64,000 nt of DNA, taken from positions 248,001 to 312,000 of the forward strand of contig DATAUW010000012.1 of NCBI GenBank assembly GCA_036268055.1, in the 5' to 3' direction. Position numbers and translations under genes: made by a program. Shown here piece by piece: positions 7,644 to 15,585 of the stretch; position 1 is the stretch's first letter, and each line of letters opens with the position of its first letter. The DNA is from Verrucomicrobiia bacterium (lineage in GTDB: Bacteria; Verrucomicrobiota; Verrucomicrobiia; Limisphaerales; Pedosphaeraceae). The notes under the pieces are model-generated. The model had not been told where the DNA came from. It saw only the letters and a program-made list of their open reading frames with translations, and ran no database searches.

Positions 7644-8648
7644 CTAAAGCTTCAACAACTGAATATTTCCGCCGCTGGTTTTCAGGGCGAGGTTGGGGCC
7701 GCCGCCGTTGATTTTGCCTTCGAGGTGGCCGTCTTTTTGTTTGCCGAGGACGGTCACGGGCAGGCTGGTGTTCACGGCTCCGCCTTCGGTGAGGGCGTGG
7801 AGGGTCAGGGCGGCGTCTCCGGGGAGGCGCGCGGTGATGTTTCCGCCGCTGGTGCTGAACCAGCAATCGCCGGTCGGTTCTTTGGCCAGGCCGACGTTGA
7901 TGGAGCCGCCTGAGGTATCGGCGTAGGCGGAGGGGCCGGCGAAGCCTTCGATGTTGATGTTGCCGCCGGAGGTTTTGACCTGCAACCGGCCTTCGCAATG
8001 GGTGACGTCTATGTTTCCGCCGGAGGTATCGCCTTGCGCGGAGGGGCCGGTGTAATCTTTGATGACGATGTTTCCGCCGGAGGTTTGGAGGGTCAATTTA
8101 TCGGAGCAGGCGAAGGCTTTGACATTGCCGCCGGAGGTGTGGCCTTCGACGGGGCCCTGGATTTTGGTGAAGGTGAGGTCGCCGCCGGAAGTGCGGGCGT
8201 CAAGTGTGCCTTGAAGATTGGAGACGGTCACATCGCCGCCGGCAGTGCTGAGGGTGGCATTGAAACGGCGCGGAACGATGACGCGAATGTGGACGTCCAA
8301 CCCGGGCGGGGCGGACGAAAATAATCCGTGCGAGGCTTTCGCGGTGGTGGCTTCGAGGCGGATGGTGTTGTTGTCCTGGCTGAAAACGACTTTCTGGCGT
8401 TTCAACGCTTTTTCGAGGTCGCTCTTGCCGCCGTGAGCAAGTTCGCGCTCAACGGTGATATCCACGGTGTTCTGGCTGGCGGTGACGACTTCGATGTCGC
8501 CCTGGTCGGTGTCCACATTGAGATCGCCGCCGGGTTGCACGGTGAAAGTTTTGGTGATGGTCTTTTCAGTGAAGGTATCCGCCGCGAACGCAGGCGGGAT
8601 TGCGGTGAGGAATCCGAGGCAGAAAATGGCAGCGATGATTTTTTTCAT
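7644..8648 (-). CDS. Secreted DUF4097-type beta-helix repeat protein
   Basis: A 334-residue exported protein. The chosen start (8648) gives a signal peptide MKKIIAAIFCLGFL...AFA; the longer frame adds 14 implausible residues. The mature protein belongs to the DUF4097 group of putative adhesin/beta-helix proteins: from residue 150 on, a TSGGNI/TSGGDL/TSGGSI strand-turn unit recurs about eight times at roughly 20-23-residue spacing, as expected for a right-handed parallel beta-helix. Homologues are envelope or surface proteins of unknown function, often near stress regulators. The gene stands alone. Confidence 0.8.
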   Translation of the reverse strand: MKKIIAAIFCLGFLTAIPPAFAADTFTEKTITKTFTVQPGGDLNVDTDQGDIEVVTASQNTVDITVERELAHGGKSDLEKALKRQKVVFSQDNNTIRLEATTAKASHGLFSSAPPGLDVHIRVIVPRRFNATLSTAGGDVTVSNLQGTLDARTSGGDLTFTKIQGPVEGHTSGGNVKAFACSDKLTLQTSGGNIVIKDYTGPSAQGDTSGGNIDVTHCEGRLQVKTSGGNINIEGFAGPSAYADTSGGSINVGLAKEPTGDCWFSTSGGNITARLPGDAALTLHALTEGGAVNTSLPVTVLGKQKDGHLEGKINGGGPNLALKTSGGNIQLLKL

Positions 8649-8755
8649 ACGGTGATAGATGTCCCTTGATCCTGCGAAACTTTGGTTCAAAACAAGAGGG
8701 ATGTCGAGATGAATTGGTGCAGCACAGTTTGGGTATTATCGGACTGGGAAGAAAT

Positions 8756-8821
8756 AAAGATGTGGCCGGCGAGGGCGCCAGCCACTGCACGCGAGGGCGC
8801 GTGCGCTCCCCGGGACAAGAC
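8756..8821. repeat. 66-bp dispersed repeat, copy A
   Basis: Identical over 66 bp to 43313-43378. It contains the hairpin GCACGCG-AGGG-CGCGTGC. Lies between the FAD enzyme 3' end and the DUF4097 promoter. Resembles a REP-type intergenic element. Confidence 0.8.
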
Positions 8822-8871
8822 GGGTTTTCGTCTCCGCTTGAACGGGTTGGCCGCAATACAAGAAGCGACGA

Positions 8872-10107
8872 TTATTTACCCGCTTGGCGAATATGTTCCG
8901 GGCGGAAGCCGATGCCGACCATGCGGGCGGGAATTCTTCGCAGGCGGGGATATTTCTCGAAGAGCCGCATGGGCAGCGGCGGGGGAATGATTTCGGTGGA
9001 GTTGAAAATCGGTTCGAGGAGATGTTGGTGCAAAAATATTTGCGCGCGCTGGGTCAGGCGGGCGGGGCGTCCACGGCGGTTTTGCACGGCTTGAAGGTCG
9101 GTGGACGTGACGGAATGGGATTTTAATTTTGCGGCCAGCAGATTCGCGGTGGCGACGGCGTCCTGGATGGCGAGGTTGATGCCCACGCCGCCGACGGGAG
9201 ACATGGCGTGGGCGGAATCGCCGATGCAAAGCAGGCCTTCGCGATGCCATGAGCGGAGGTGATCCACTTTGACGTTTAGAAGTTTCACATCATCCCATTG
9301 CTTCAATTCGTCCATGCGATCCTTGAGAAAGGCGGCGCAGCGGGCGACTTCATCGCGGAAGGCAGGCAGGCCGCGTGCGCGTTTTTCGTCGAACGAGCCT
9401 TTGCGGATGACGTAGGCGCATTGCCAATAATCGGCGCGGTCAAGGAGGACCATGAATTGGCCGACGCCAACGAATCCGAAGGCTTGCGCGGGATCGTTTG
9501 GGCGTTTGGGAAGACGGAACCAGAGAGCATCAATGGGCGCGCCGAGATCAATGACTTCAAGGCCCGCGCGTTCGCGGGTGGTGGAACTGCGGCCATCCGC
9601 GCCGACCACCAAGTCGGCACGGATTTCGAGAGCGCCCTGGGGAGTGTTGGCTTTCACGCCGACGACGCGTTCCTGCTCGAAGATCAGATCGGTCACTTCG
9701 GTTTCCATGCGGAGACGGAAGTTGGGATATTTTTTTGCGTGCGTGCTGAGGAAGTTTAGAAAATCCCATTGGGGCATGAAGGCGATGAATTTGCAATGGG
9801 TGGGCAAATGGGTGAAGTCGGCCATGTGGACGATCTCGGGGCCGAAGTGTGCGGTTACTTCGCGCAATTCCTGATGCGGCAGGCGAAGGAATTCGTCGAG
9901 CAAGCCGAGTTCGTAGAGTAATTCCAGCGTGGAGGGGTGGATGGTATCGCCGCGAAAATCGCGGAAGAAATCCTTGTGCTTTTCCACGACGAGAACGTCC
10001 ACGCCGGCGCGCGCGAGGAGGAAACCGAGCATTACGCCAGCAGGGCCGCCGCCGACGACACAGCAGTTGGCGCGGTCGGATGGTGGTGGCTGGTCAGTGG
10101 CGTTCAT
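8872..10107 (-). CDS. FAD-dependent monooxygenase-type oxidoreductase
   Basis: A 411-residue flavoprotein of the PHBH/UbiH family (FAD-binding_3). Motifs in order: the Rossmann dinucleotide motif CCVVGGGPAGVMLGFLLARAG (about residues 16-36) with the ribose-binding acid VVEK; the DG motif LVVGADGRSSTTRE (about 170); and GDSAHAMSPVGGVGINLAIQDA (about 290), which contacts the FAD. Family members hydroxylate aromatics or oxidise quinone and alkaloid-like substrates; the substrate here is unknown. Start: the ATG at 10107 gives a family-like N-terminus; an upstream ATG at 10134 is possible. It lies 63 bases after threonine dehydratase, same strand. Confidence 0.85.
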   Translation of the reverse strand: MNATDQPPPSDRANCCVVGGGPAGVMLGFLLARAGVDVLVVEKHKDFFRDFRGDTIHPSTLELLYELGLLDEFLRLPHQELREVTAHFGPEIVHMADFTHLPTHCKFIAFMPQWDFLNFLSTHAKKYPNFRLRMETEVTDLIFEQERVVGVKANTPQGALEIRADLVVGADGRSSTTRERAGLEVIDLGAPIDALWFRLPKRPNDPAQAFGFVGVGQFMVLLDRADYWQCAYVIRKGSFDEKRARGLPAFRDEVARCAAFLKDRMDELKQWDDVKLLNVKVDHLRSWHREGLLCIGDSAHAMSPVGGVGINLAIQDAVATANLLAAKLKSHSVTSTDLQAVQNRRGRPARLTQRAQIFLHQHLLEPIFNSTEIIPPPLPMRLFEKYPRLRRIPARMVGIGFRPEHIRQAGK

Positions 10108-10170
10108 TTGAGTAACGAAGCATAAGTTCGTCATTTGTAAAATTCAAATGGGGACGATAGCTGGAGATTT

Positions 10171-11421
10171 TTAAGGCAATCTCAAAGAGCGTTCTTCGTG
10201 GAAGATTTCCACGCCATTTTCGGCGAGGCGTTGCTGGATTTCCGTGATGTGCGCGCGGTCGCGGGTTTCGACGGTGCAGAGCACGTGAACGCGCGAAAGG
10301 TCCGGGCCGGCGAAGGTCCGGTTGTGGACGATCTCGGTGACGTTTGCGCCGGCATTGGCGAGCACGGTGGAAAGATGCATGAGGCCACCGGGGCGGTCGG
10401 TGAGCAGGACGTCGAATTGGTAGATGCGACCGTCAGCCGCCAAGCCGCGTTCGATCACGCGACTGTGGGCCAAGGGGTCAATGTTGCCACCGGTGAGCAG
10501 CAGGACGACGCGGCGGTTTTTCAGTTCAGGCAAATGGCCGCTGAGCAGCGCGGCCAACCCGGCCGCACCGGCGCCTTCGATAATGCACTTTTCGAGTTCG
10601 GCCAAACGCAGCATGGCGAGGGCGAGGGTTTCTTCCTGGACTTGCACCATGCGATGAACCAAGGGCCGGGCGATGGTGAGGGCAAGCTGGCCAGCTTCCG
10701 CGACGGCCAAACCATCGGCAAGGGTGAATCGAGTGGCGACGGGCACGGGAGCTTCCGCCGCGAGGCCGGCGGCAAAACACGCGGCGCGGGCGGGCTCGAC
10801 GCCGATGATTTGCAAATCGGGTTTGAGCGCATGAAAAACGGTAGCGACGCCGGCCAGCAATCCGCCGCCGCCGACGGGCACGATGATGGCTTCCGCATCG
10901 GGAACTTGTTCGAGAATTTCAAACGCAAGAGTTCCCTGTCCGATGATGACTTGCGGATCGTCGAAGGGATGGATGTAGGCGAGTTGGCCGGCTTTGGCCA
11001 GGCGGCCGGCTTCCTTGCGGGCTTCGTCGAAGGTGTCTCCGTGGAGGATGACCGTGGCGCCGAACTGGCGGCAGCGCGCAACTTTCACCAGCGGAGCAAA
11101 ACGTGGCATGACCACCGTGACGGAGATGTTCAGCAAGCGTCCGTGCCAGGCCAATCCCAGCGCGTGATTTCCCGCCGAGGCGGCGATGACGCCTTTGCGC
11201 GCCTGGTCGGGGGTGAGTTGGGCGAGGGCGTTGCGGGCGCCGCGTTCCTTGAAGCTGCCGGTGCGCTGGAGGTATTCCTGTTTGCAAAAGATGCGGGCAC
11301 CGGTCAATTCGCTCAGGGCGGCGGACTCGGGGCACTGGGTGTAGTTGATCGCGCCATTGAGGCGCGCGCGGGCGGCAACGATTTCGGAAAGCGAAACGGC
11401 GGCGGTGGTTTGATTTTTCAT
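10171..11421 (-). CDS. ilvA: Threonine ammonia-lyase (threonine dehydratase)
   Basis: A 416-residue PLP enzyme deaminating threonine to 2-oxobutanoate, the first step of isoleucine synthesis or threonine catabolism. Visible: the PLP lysine in GSFKERGARNAL (Lys58), the phosphate-binding loop VGGGGLLAG (about 181-189), and a C-terminal ACT domain (about 330-410, beginning FDVLLTDRPGGLMHLSTVLA). The single ACT domain and about 400-residue size match the short IlvA/TdcB-type enzyme rather than the 500-residue E. coli IlvA. A terminator-like hairpin and a possible Ile/Val/Leu-containing leader peptide precede it, suggesting attenuation. Confidence 0.92.
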   Translation of the reverse strand: MKNQTTAAVSLSEIVAARARLNGAINYTQCPESAALSELTGARIFCKQEYLQRTGSFKERGARNALAQLTPDQARKGVIAASAGNHALGLAWHGRLLNISVTVVMPRFAPLVKVARCRQFGATVILHGDTFDEARKEAGRLAKAGQLAYIHPFDDPQVIIGQGTLAFEILEQVPDAEAIIVPVGGGGLLAGVATVFHALKPDLQIIGVEPARAACFAAGLAAEAPVPVATRFTLADGLAVAEAGQLALTIARPLVHRMVQVQEETLALAMLRLAELEKCIIEGAGAAGLAALLSGHLPELKNRRVVLLLTGGNIDPLAHSRVIERGLAADGRIYQFDVLLTDRPGGLMHLSTVLANAGANVTEIVHNRTFAGPDLSRVHVLCTVETRDRAHITEIQQRLAENGVEIFHEERSLRLP

Positions 11422-11437
11422 ACGATGGTTGGCAAAT

Positions 11438-11467
11438 AAAAAACCCCGAGCGATCAGCCCGGGGTTT
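11438..11467 (-). terminator. Terminator/attenuator hairpin upstream of ilvA
   Basis: An 8-bp G+C-rich inverted repeat (AAACCCCG at 11441-11448 with CGGGGTTT at 11460-11467) followed on the minus strand by TTTTTTATTT. It ends 17 bases before the ilvA ATG, so it must either end transcription from upstream or attenuate ilvA itself. Confidence 0.75.
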
Positions 11468-11499
11468 GGAATCGAGAGTTGCGGTGAATCGGCGCGCGT

Positions 11500-11568
11500 C
11501 TATCCCAGCCCCAAGCAGGGGCGAATAATGACCGCCGGGCTCATTCGGAATGACGCTAAGTTGAACAT
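11500..11568 (-). CDS. Possible leader peptide for ilvA attenuation
   Basis: A 22-codon frame reading MFNLASFRMSPAVII then RPCLGLG and TAG. It has Val-Ile-Ile and two Leu codons near its end, overlapping a GCCCC/GGGGC stem (11508-11512 with 11518-11522) and lying upstream of the terminator at 11438-11467. AAGG lies 3 nt upstream of the ATG. A candidate TTGACT (11600-11605), 17-base gap, TATCTA (11577-11582) promoter would place the transcript start almost at the ATG, making it leaderless. Short frames arise by chance, so confidence is low. Confidence 0.3.
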   Translation of the reverse strand: MFNLASFRMSPAVIIRPCLGLG

Positions 11569-11642
11569 CTGCCTTTTAGATAGGTCTTGCGCCAAACGAA
11601 GTCAAGCCGGTCTGCGGGAGGGCAAACTGATTGATCATGCGA

Positions 11643-12398
11643 TCACGCATTGGTGCCGCCGTCCACGGTGAGGTTCGCTCCGGTGATGTAGGCGGACTCG
11701 GGGCTGGCGATGAAAGCGACGAGGGCGGCGACTTCTTCAACTTTTCCGTAGCGGTTGAGGGCGGTGGCGGCTTTCTGAGGCGTGGCCCAATCGCCGGAGG
11801 CGGGGTTGAGGTCGGTGTCAATGGGGCCGGGTTGGACGTTGTTGACGGTGATGCCGCGGGCGCCGACTTCGCGGGACAATCCCTGGGAAAACATTTTGAC
11901 GGCGCCTTTGGTGGCGGAGTAGGCGACGAGGCCGGGCGCGACGACGCGTTCGCCGACGCAGGAGCCGATCATGATGATGCGTCCGCCGCTTTTCATGTGC
12001 TTGAGGGCGGCCTGGGTGGCGACCATGACGCCGCGGATGTTGATGGCGATCAAGAGGTCCATTTCTTCAAGGGGCGTTTCTTCAAAAGGCTTGGGCATGG
12101 CGGTGCCGGCGTTGTTGACGAGCACGTCGAGTCCACCAAAGGTGGCGGCGGTTTTTTCCACGGCGGCTTTGACGGCCTGGGCGTTGGAGGCGTCGGCCTG
12201 GATGGCGAGGGCTTTTCCGCCGGCGCTTTCGATGGCTTTGACGATGGAGGCGGCGGCGTCCGCGCCTTTGGAATAGGTGATGGCTACGCTCGCGCCGTCG
12301 GCGGCGAGACGTTTGGCGATGGCGGCGCCGATGCCGCGAGAGCCGCCGGTGACGAGGGCGGTTTTACCGGTCAATTTTTCTTCGTGGTTAGTGCTCAT
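11643..12398 (-). CDS. Short-chain dehydrogenase/reductase, FabG-like
   Basis: A 251-residue classical SDR. Cofactor motif TGGSRGIG (residues 17-24), NNAG (95-98), catalytic Ser146 in IGSCVG, Tyr160 and Lys164 in YSATK, and the C-terminal TGANLTVDGGTNA typical of 3-oxoacyl-ACP-reductase-like SDRs. The pattern after strand 2 (TYSKG) suggests NADPH preference. It stands apart from any fatty-acid gene, so a general NADPH-dependent carbonyl reductase or sugar/polyol dehydrogenase is more likely than the housekeeping FabG. Substrate not deducible. Confidence 0.9.
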   Translation of the reverse strand: MSTNHEEKLTGKTALVTGGSRGIGAAIAKRLAADGASVAITYSKGADAAASIVKAIESAGGKALAIQADASNAQAVKAAVEKTAATFGGLDVLVNNAGTAMPKPFEETPLEEMDLLIAINIRGVMVATQAALKHMKSGGRIIMIGSCVGERVVAPGLVAYSATKGAVKMFSQGLSREVGARGITVNNVQPGPIDTDLNPASGDWATPQKAATALNRYGKVEEVAALVAFIASPESAYITGANLTVDGGTNA

Positions 12399-12631
12399 AG
12401 ATGGCAGGTGTGGCTTTTTTCTAATTTGGTTTGGTTATTTAATTGCAGAACAAATCGTTCGCGAGCGAAGAATCGTTCATGTTGAAGGATTGTCAAAGAG
12501 TTTGGATTTTTGTTTGGTTCATGACGAAGGACTCTGGTTATGCGCAGGTTCTTGATTTGTTGAAAATGAGGATGGGCTGATTGGCAACGCCGCTCGGCTG
12601 GTATCTAAATTTTAAATAATGTGCAGAATGG

Positions 12632-12886
12632 AGATGCTCGCTTGGGCTCGCCTCGCTGCGCTCGATATAGAGGAGTTGTTTTGGTGAGGAGTCCCCCAAC
12701 TGAAGTTGGGGGTTAATGAGAAGCGTTGGGCGAGTGGGTGAGGGTTGGTTCCAAGAGGAAAATTCTTTCGTCCCTGCGGGACTTGGTTTGGAACGGAGGC
12801 AAACCCAGCAATAAATTGCTGGGCTAAGATCTGTCGTCCCTGCGGGACTTCGGATGGTGGAGCGGCAGCGCAGACCTACCGTGCGC
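12632..12886. repeat. About 255-bp palindromic dispersed repeat, copy 1
   Basis: Shares its whole length, with scattered changes, with 48041-48294, and its second half with 50512-50603. It holds several perfect hairpins: CCCCCAACT/AGTTGGGGG, CCCAGCAAT-AA-ATTGCTGGG (12804-12823) and two GTCCC-TGC-GGGAC units. A REP/BIME-like composite. It fills most of the gene-free stretch 12399-13092; the flanks contain further decayed GTCCCTGCGGG units at 12900-12980 and nothing else recognisable. Confidence 0.8.
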
Positions 12887-13057
12887 CGGGATGTCGGTTG
12901 TCCCTGCGGGGCTTCGGACGGCGGAGCAGCAACTCCGCCTTACCGTGTCTTGGATTGTCGGTTGTTCCTGTGGGATTTCGGCGGCGCATCAGCGTCAGCT
13001 TGTCATTTGGGGGTAGTGCGCAAATACGCCCGCCGTGATCTGCTGTAATCGCCGGGC

Positions 13058-13085
13058 TTGACAAGCTGGTGCCAAAATGGCACCA
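13058..13085 (+). promoter_or_regulatory. TA operon promoter -35 and operator palindrome
   Basis: A perfect -35 TTGACA (13058-13063) is followed directly by the inverted repeat TGGTGCC-AAAAT-GGCACCA (13067-13085), which ends 7 bases before the antitoxin ATG at 13093. Position and symmetry fit autorepression by the antitoxin. The -10 is not obvious. Confidence 0.55.
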
Positions 13086-13092
13086 TTCAGGC

Positions 13093-13377
13093 ATGGCGGA
13101 AGTCATTGAAGAATCTCGAAAAAGGATTACGGCCCGGGTTTCTGACAAGGTGCGGGACACGCTGGAGCAGGCGTCGGAGCTTTTGGGCGCGACGGTGAAT
13201 CAGTTTGTGGTCCAAACAGCTTATGTGGAAGCGCAGCGGGTCATTGAGCGGGAATCGGTCATCCGGCTTTCGCAGAAGGACGCGCGCAAAGTGCTGGCGC
13301 TGCTGGATCATCCGCCGAAACCCAACAAGCGGCTCAAGGCGGCGGTAAAGGCGTTCAAAGGCGCGGTGCGTGCGTAA
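13093..13377 (+). CDS. DUF1778 (TacA-like) antitoxin
   Basis: A 94-residue protein from the ATG at 13093 (an earlier GTG at 13069 would run through the operator). The N-terminal ribbon-helix-helix (SRKRITARVSDKVRDTLEQASELLGATVNQFVVQTAYVEA) is the DUF1778 signature of antitoxins that bind DNA and, through the C-terminal tail, neutralise GNAT acetyltransferase toxins of the TacT type. It overlaps the toxin gene by 8 bases, so the two are translationally coupled. The operator palindrome just upstream supports autoregulation. Confidence 0.85.
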   Translation: MAEVIEESRKRITARVSDKVRDTLEQASELLGATVNQFVVQTAYVEAQRVIERESVIRLSQKDARKVLALLDHPPKPNKRLKAAVKAFKGAVRA

Positions 13378-13885
13378 GATCGAACTGCTCGCGAAGTCGC
13401 ATGACCGGGAGGGGTTCGATTGCGGAAGCGAGCCGCTTAATTTGTTTCTCAAACAAACGGCCCGTCAACACGCGGAGCGGGGAATTTCACGCACGTTTGT
13501 TTTGGTGGAGAAAACCGAGTCCGCGCCCAAACCCATTCTCGGTTTTTTCTCACTTAACATTTGCCAGATCAAATCGGAATCGCTGACGGTGGGAGAGGCG
13601 AAAAAACTGCCGCGCGACGTGGCGGGTGTCAGGCTGGGGCGGCTGGCGGTGGCCAAAGAAAATCAACGGCAAGGGATTGGAAAAATATTGCTGGTGGCGG
13701 CGATGGGGAAGTTCATGGAGATTTTCGATTCGGCGGGAGGGATTGGACTGTTTGTGGATGCGAAGGATGGAGACGCAAAAAGTTACTATGAACAATTTGG
13801 ATTCGTCGCGATGCCATCCAATGAGCTGGAATTATTTTTGCCGGTGAAAACGATTCGGGAGGCGCTGGGGACAAGGGGCGGTTGA
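13370..13885 (+). CDS. GNAT acetyltransferase toxin (TacT-like)
   Basis: A 171-residue GCN5-type N-acetyltransferase beginning at GTG 13370. The hallmarks of TA-associated GNATs are present: FDCGSEPLNLFLKQTARQH near the start, the acetyl-CoA-binding segment VRLGRLAVAKENQRQGIGKILL (R/Q-x-x-G-x-G), and the YYEQFGFVAM tail with the conserved Tyr. TacT toxins acetylate the amino group of charged tRNAs and stop translation. All key motifs are intact, so the module looks functional, unlike the two decayed modules in this window. Confidence 0.87.
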   Translation: MRKIELLAKSHDREGFDCGSEPLNLFLKQTARQHAERGISRTFVLVEKTESAPKPILGFFSLNICQIKSESLTVGEAKKLPRDVAGVRLGRLAVAKENQRQGIGKILLVAAMGKFMEIFDSAGGIGLFVDAKDGDAKSYYEQFGFVAMPSNELELFLPVKTIREALGTRGG

Positions 13886-14070
13886 TGGCGACGAGGGTTT
13901 CAGTTTCAAGTTTTGTAAATTAAAAATTTAAAATTAAAAATGAAAATTGGGAAATGAGGACTCGCGAGGGGTTGGGTATGGGATAGAGGTTTCAAGTTTT
14001 CAGTGGTACCACCTCTCCCCGGCCCTCTCCCCCGCGAGCGGCGGTGGAGAGGGAGAAGATTGGGGGGCTG
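13886..14070. other. Gene-free spacer after the TA module
   Basis: AT-rich tract (13915-13960) followed by C/G-rich hairpin-forming CTCTCCCC...GGAGAGGG sequence near 14010-14060. No gene. Together with the MITE-like element and terminator that follow, it makes up the gap 13886-14339. Confidence 0.5.
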
Positions 14071-14246
14071 GAGCATTTCCACAAAATGATGCAGCGGTGT
14101 GGGGCGCCATGAAGGGAAGCGGTCTTTTTGGCTTTGGCTTCGTTTCGGCTCAGTCACGGGCCGCTGCGGGTCTGTTCCTTCGCCAAAGCCTCGCCAAAAG
14201 TCAAAAATCCTCGCTTCACACCGCTACATCATTTCTGTCAATGCTC
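14071..14246. mobile_element. MITE-like 176-bp imperfect palindrome
   Basis: The ends are imperfect inverted repeats of about 30 bp (14071-14101 and 14217-14246; roughly 25 positions pair, both beginning GAGCATT on their own strand), and the interior is also self-complementary (GGCTTTGGC against GCCAAAGCC; GAAGCGGTC... against its complement near 14195-14217). No ORF of its own. Looks like a non-autonomous element that folds into a single long hairpin. A fragment resembling its two ends joined lies at about 15533-15553. Confidence 0.55.
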
Positions 14247-14290
14247 TAAGGAGGACGCAGGATTTGGAGGCGAGGCTGCTTCAAAAATAA

Positions 14291-14324
14291 AAAACGCGCA
14301 GAGCGGAGGGGCTCTGCGCGTTTT
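14291..14324. terminator. Strong terminator hairpin downstream of the sorting-tail protein
   Basis: Perfect 14-bp stem (14291-14304 with 14311-14324, 6-nt loop GGAGGG) flanked by T runs on both strands, so it can terminate in both directions. It ends 15 bases beyond the stop of the minus-strand gene at 14340. Confidence 0.9.
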
Positions 14325-14339
14325 TTTGATTAAGGATAA

Positions 14340-15122
14340 TTAAGCGCGGTTCAGGCGGCGGCGCAGGAAGGCGAGGCCGGTGAAGCCGGAACTGAGAAGG
14401 AGCATGGTGCTGCCGCCATCGGGCGCGGAGACGCCGAACACTTGCACGTTGGCGTCAGAGTTTTTGTCCCAGCCAGCGAAGCCGGGATCGTAGGTGCCGT
14501 CGCCGGTGCCGGTATCCCAGGTGTCAACGGTTCCGGTGTTGGGATCATAGAACAGGAATGTGCCGTCGGAGCCGTCCTGCGGCGAACCGCTGAGGGCGGC
14601 GTTGGAGGCGGCGATGAAAGGACTCTGAGTCGAACCGGGCAGGGTATTGGCCAGGAAGAAATCGAACGTCTGTCCCGCAGTCAGGGAGAGAGCGACGGTG
14701 AAATCCAACTGGAGAATGGGAAGACTCGTGCCGATCTGCGACAGATAACCCTGGCCGTTCGCATAGGTGACGGGGGTGGCCGTGACGCCAGTGCTGATGA
14801 CTCCGATGGGGGAGCCGGAAATTCCGCCTAACAGGGTCACAGGACTTTGACCGCCGCCGACTTCCCAAACCCGGATGTCGGTCACGGTCGCCGCGGTGTT
14901 GAGCGAGAAGCTATCGCCGGGGGCGAAGGGGAGTGTGCCGGCGGGCTCATTGTCAGCCCAGGCGACGTTGCTGCGGTCGGGATTGGGGTCGGGCAAATTA
15001 ACATTATCCGTGGGCAGGCCGCGATCAACGAGGAGGGTTTGGGCGTAAGTGGACGAACCGCCTAATACGATGGAAATGCCCGCCACCAGAGGCGTCAGCG
15101 TGTTTTTGAATGGATGCTTCAT
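14340..15122 (-). CDS. Exported protein with PEP-CTERM/VPDSG-like sorting tail
   Basis: A 260-residue secreted protein. Signal peptide about residues 1-27 (ending STYAQ). The body is rich in Gly, Ser, Thr and Asp with beta-sandwich character and no catalytic motif. The C-terminus is a tripartite sorting signal: APDGGST, a hydrophobic helix (MLLLSSGFTGLAFL), then RRRLNRA. This closely resembles the VPDSG-CTERM/PEP-CTERM tails processed by exosortase in Verrucomicrobiota. The motif here is APDGGST rather than VPDSGST. Likely a surface or matrix protein; function unknown. Followed by a strong terminator. Confidence 0.8.
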   Translation of the reverse strand: MKHPFKNTLTPLVAGISIVLGGSSTYAQTLLVDRGLPTDNVNLPDPNPDRSNVAWADNEPAGTLPFAPGDSFSLNTAATVTDIRVWEVGGGQSPVTLLGGISGSPIGVISTGVTATPVTYANGQGYLSQIGTSLPILQLDFTVALSLTAGQTFDFFLANTLPGSTQSPFIAASNAALSGSPQDGSDGTFLFYDPNTGTVDTWDTGTGDGTYDPGFAGWDKNSDANVQVFGVSAPDGGSTMLLLSSGFTGLAFLRRRLNRA

Positions 15123-15585
15123 TATATGGGTATCTTGGTTTGGTTTAGCTTTCGGTTATGCGGTCGGACATTTTAAAGTTTGCCCGTTCCTCAAACGCAA
15201 ACTCCCCCTCTAATCAAATAGCCACAGTTGCGTTTAGGAAACGGAAAGTCTTGAGCATAAATGACGCCAGCGATCGGTGAAGAAAATTTTTGTGATTCTA
15301 AGGTGGTGATTATTAGTGAGTAACACCGGTCGTTTTCTGCTTTTAAAGCCGGGACGAGTTACATCAATGAAACTTAATTTGTAAGAGTTCCCGACGATTT
15401 GACGCGGGTTTTTGCGCTTAATTCTCAATTAAAATACTGCAAATAAGCGGGTTATATTTGGGCGTGGAAAATCGTAATGAATTCCGACGATTCATTTCTT
15501 AACGAACGGTGGTTTTGAATGCGTAAACTTAGAGCATTTCTATCAATGTTCTATCTGAAGAATGAGGGGATGGCGATTTATCAGA
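15123..15585. other. Gene-free region upstream of the sorting-tail protein
   Basis: No coding frame with protein-like composition. The only structured piece is GAGCATTTCT-ATCAATGTTC near 15533-15553, which resembles the two ends of the MITE-like element at 14071-14246 brought together. The rest seems to be promoter and spacer DNA. Confidence 0.5.
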
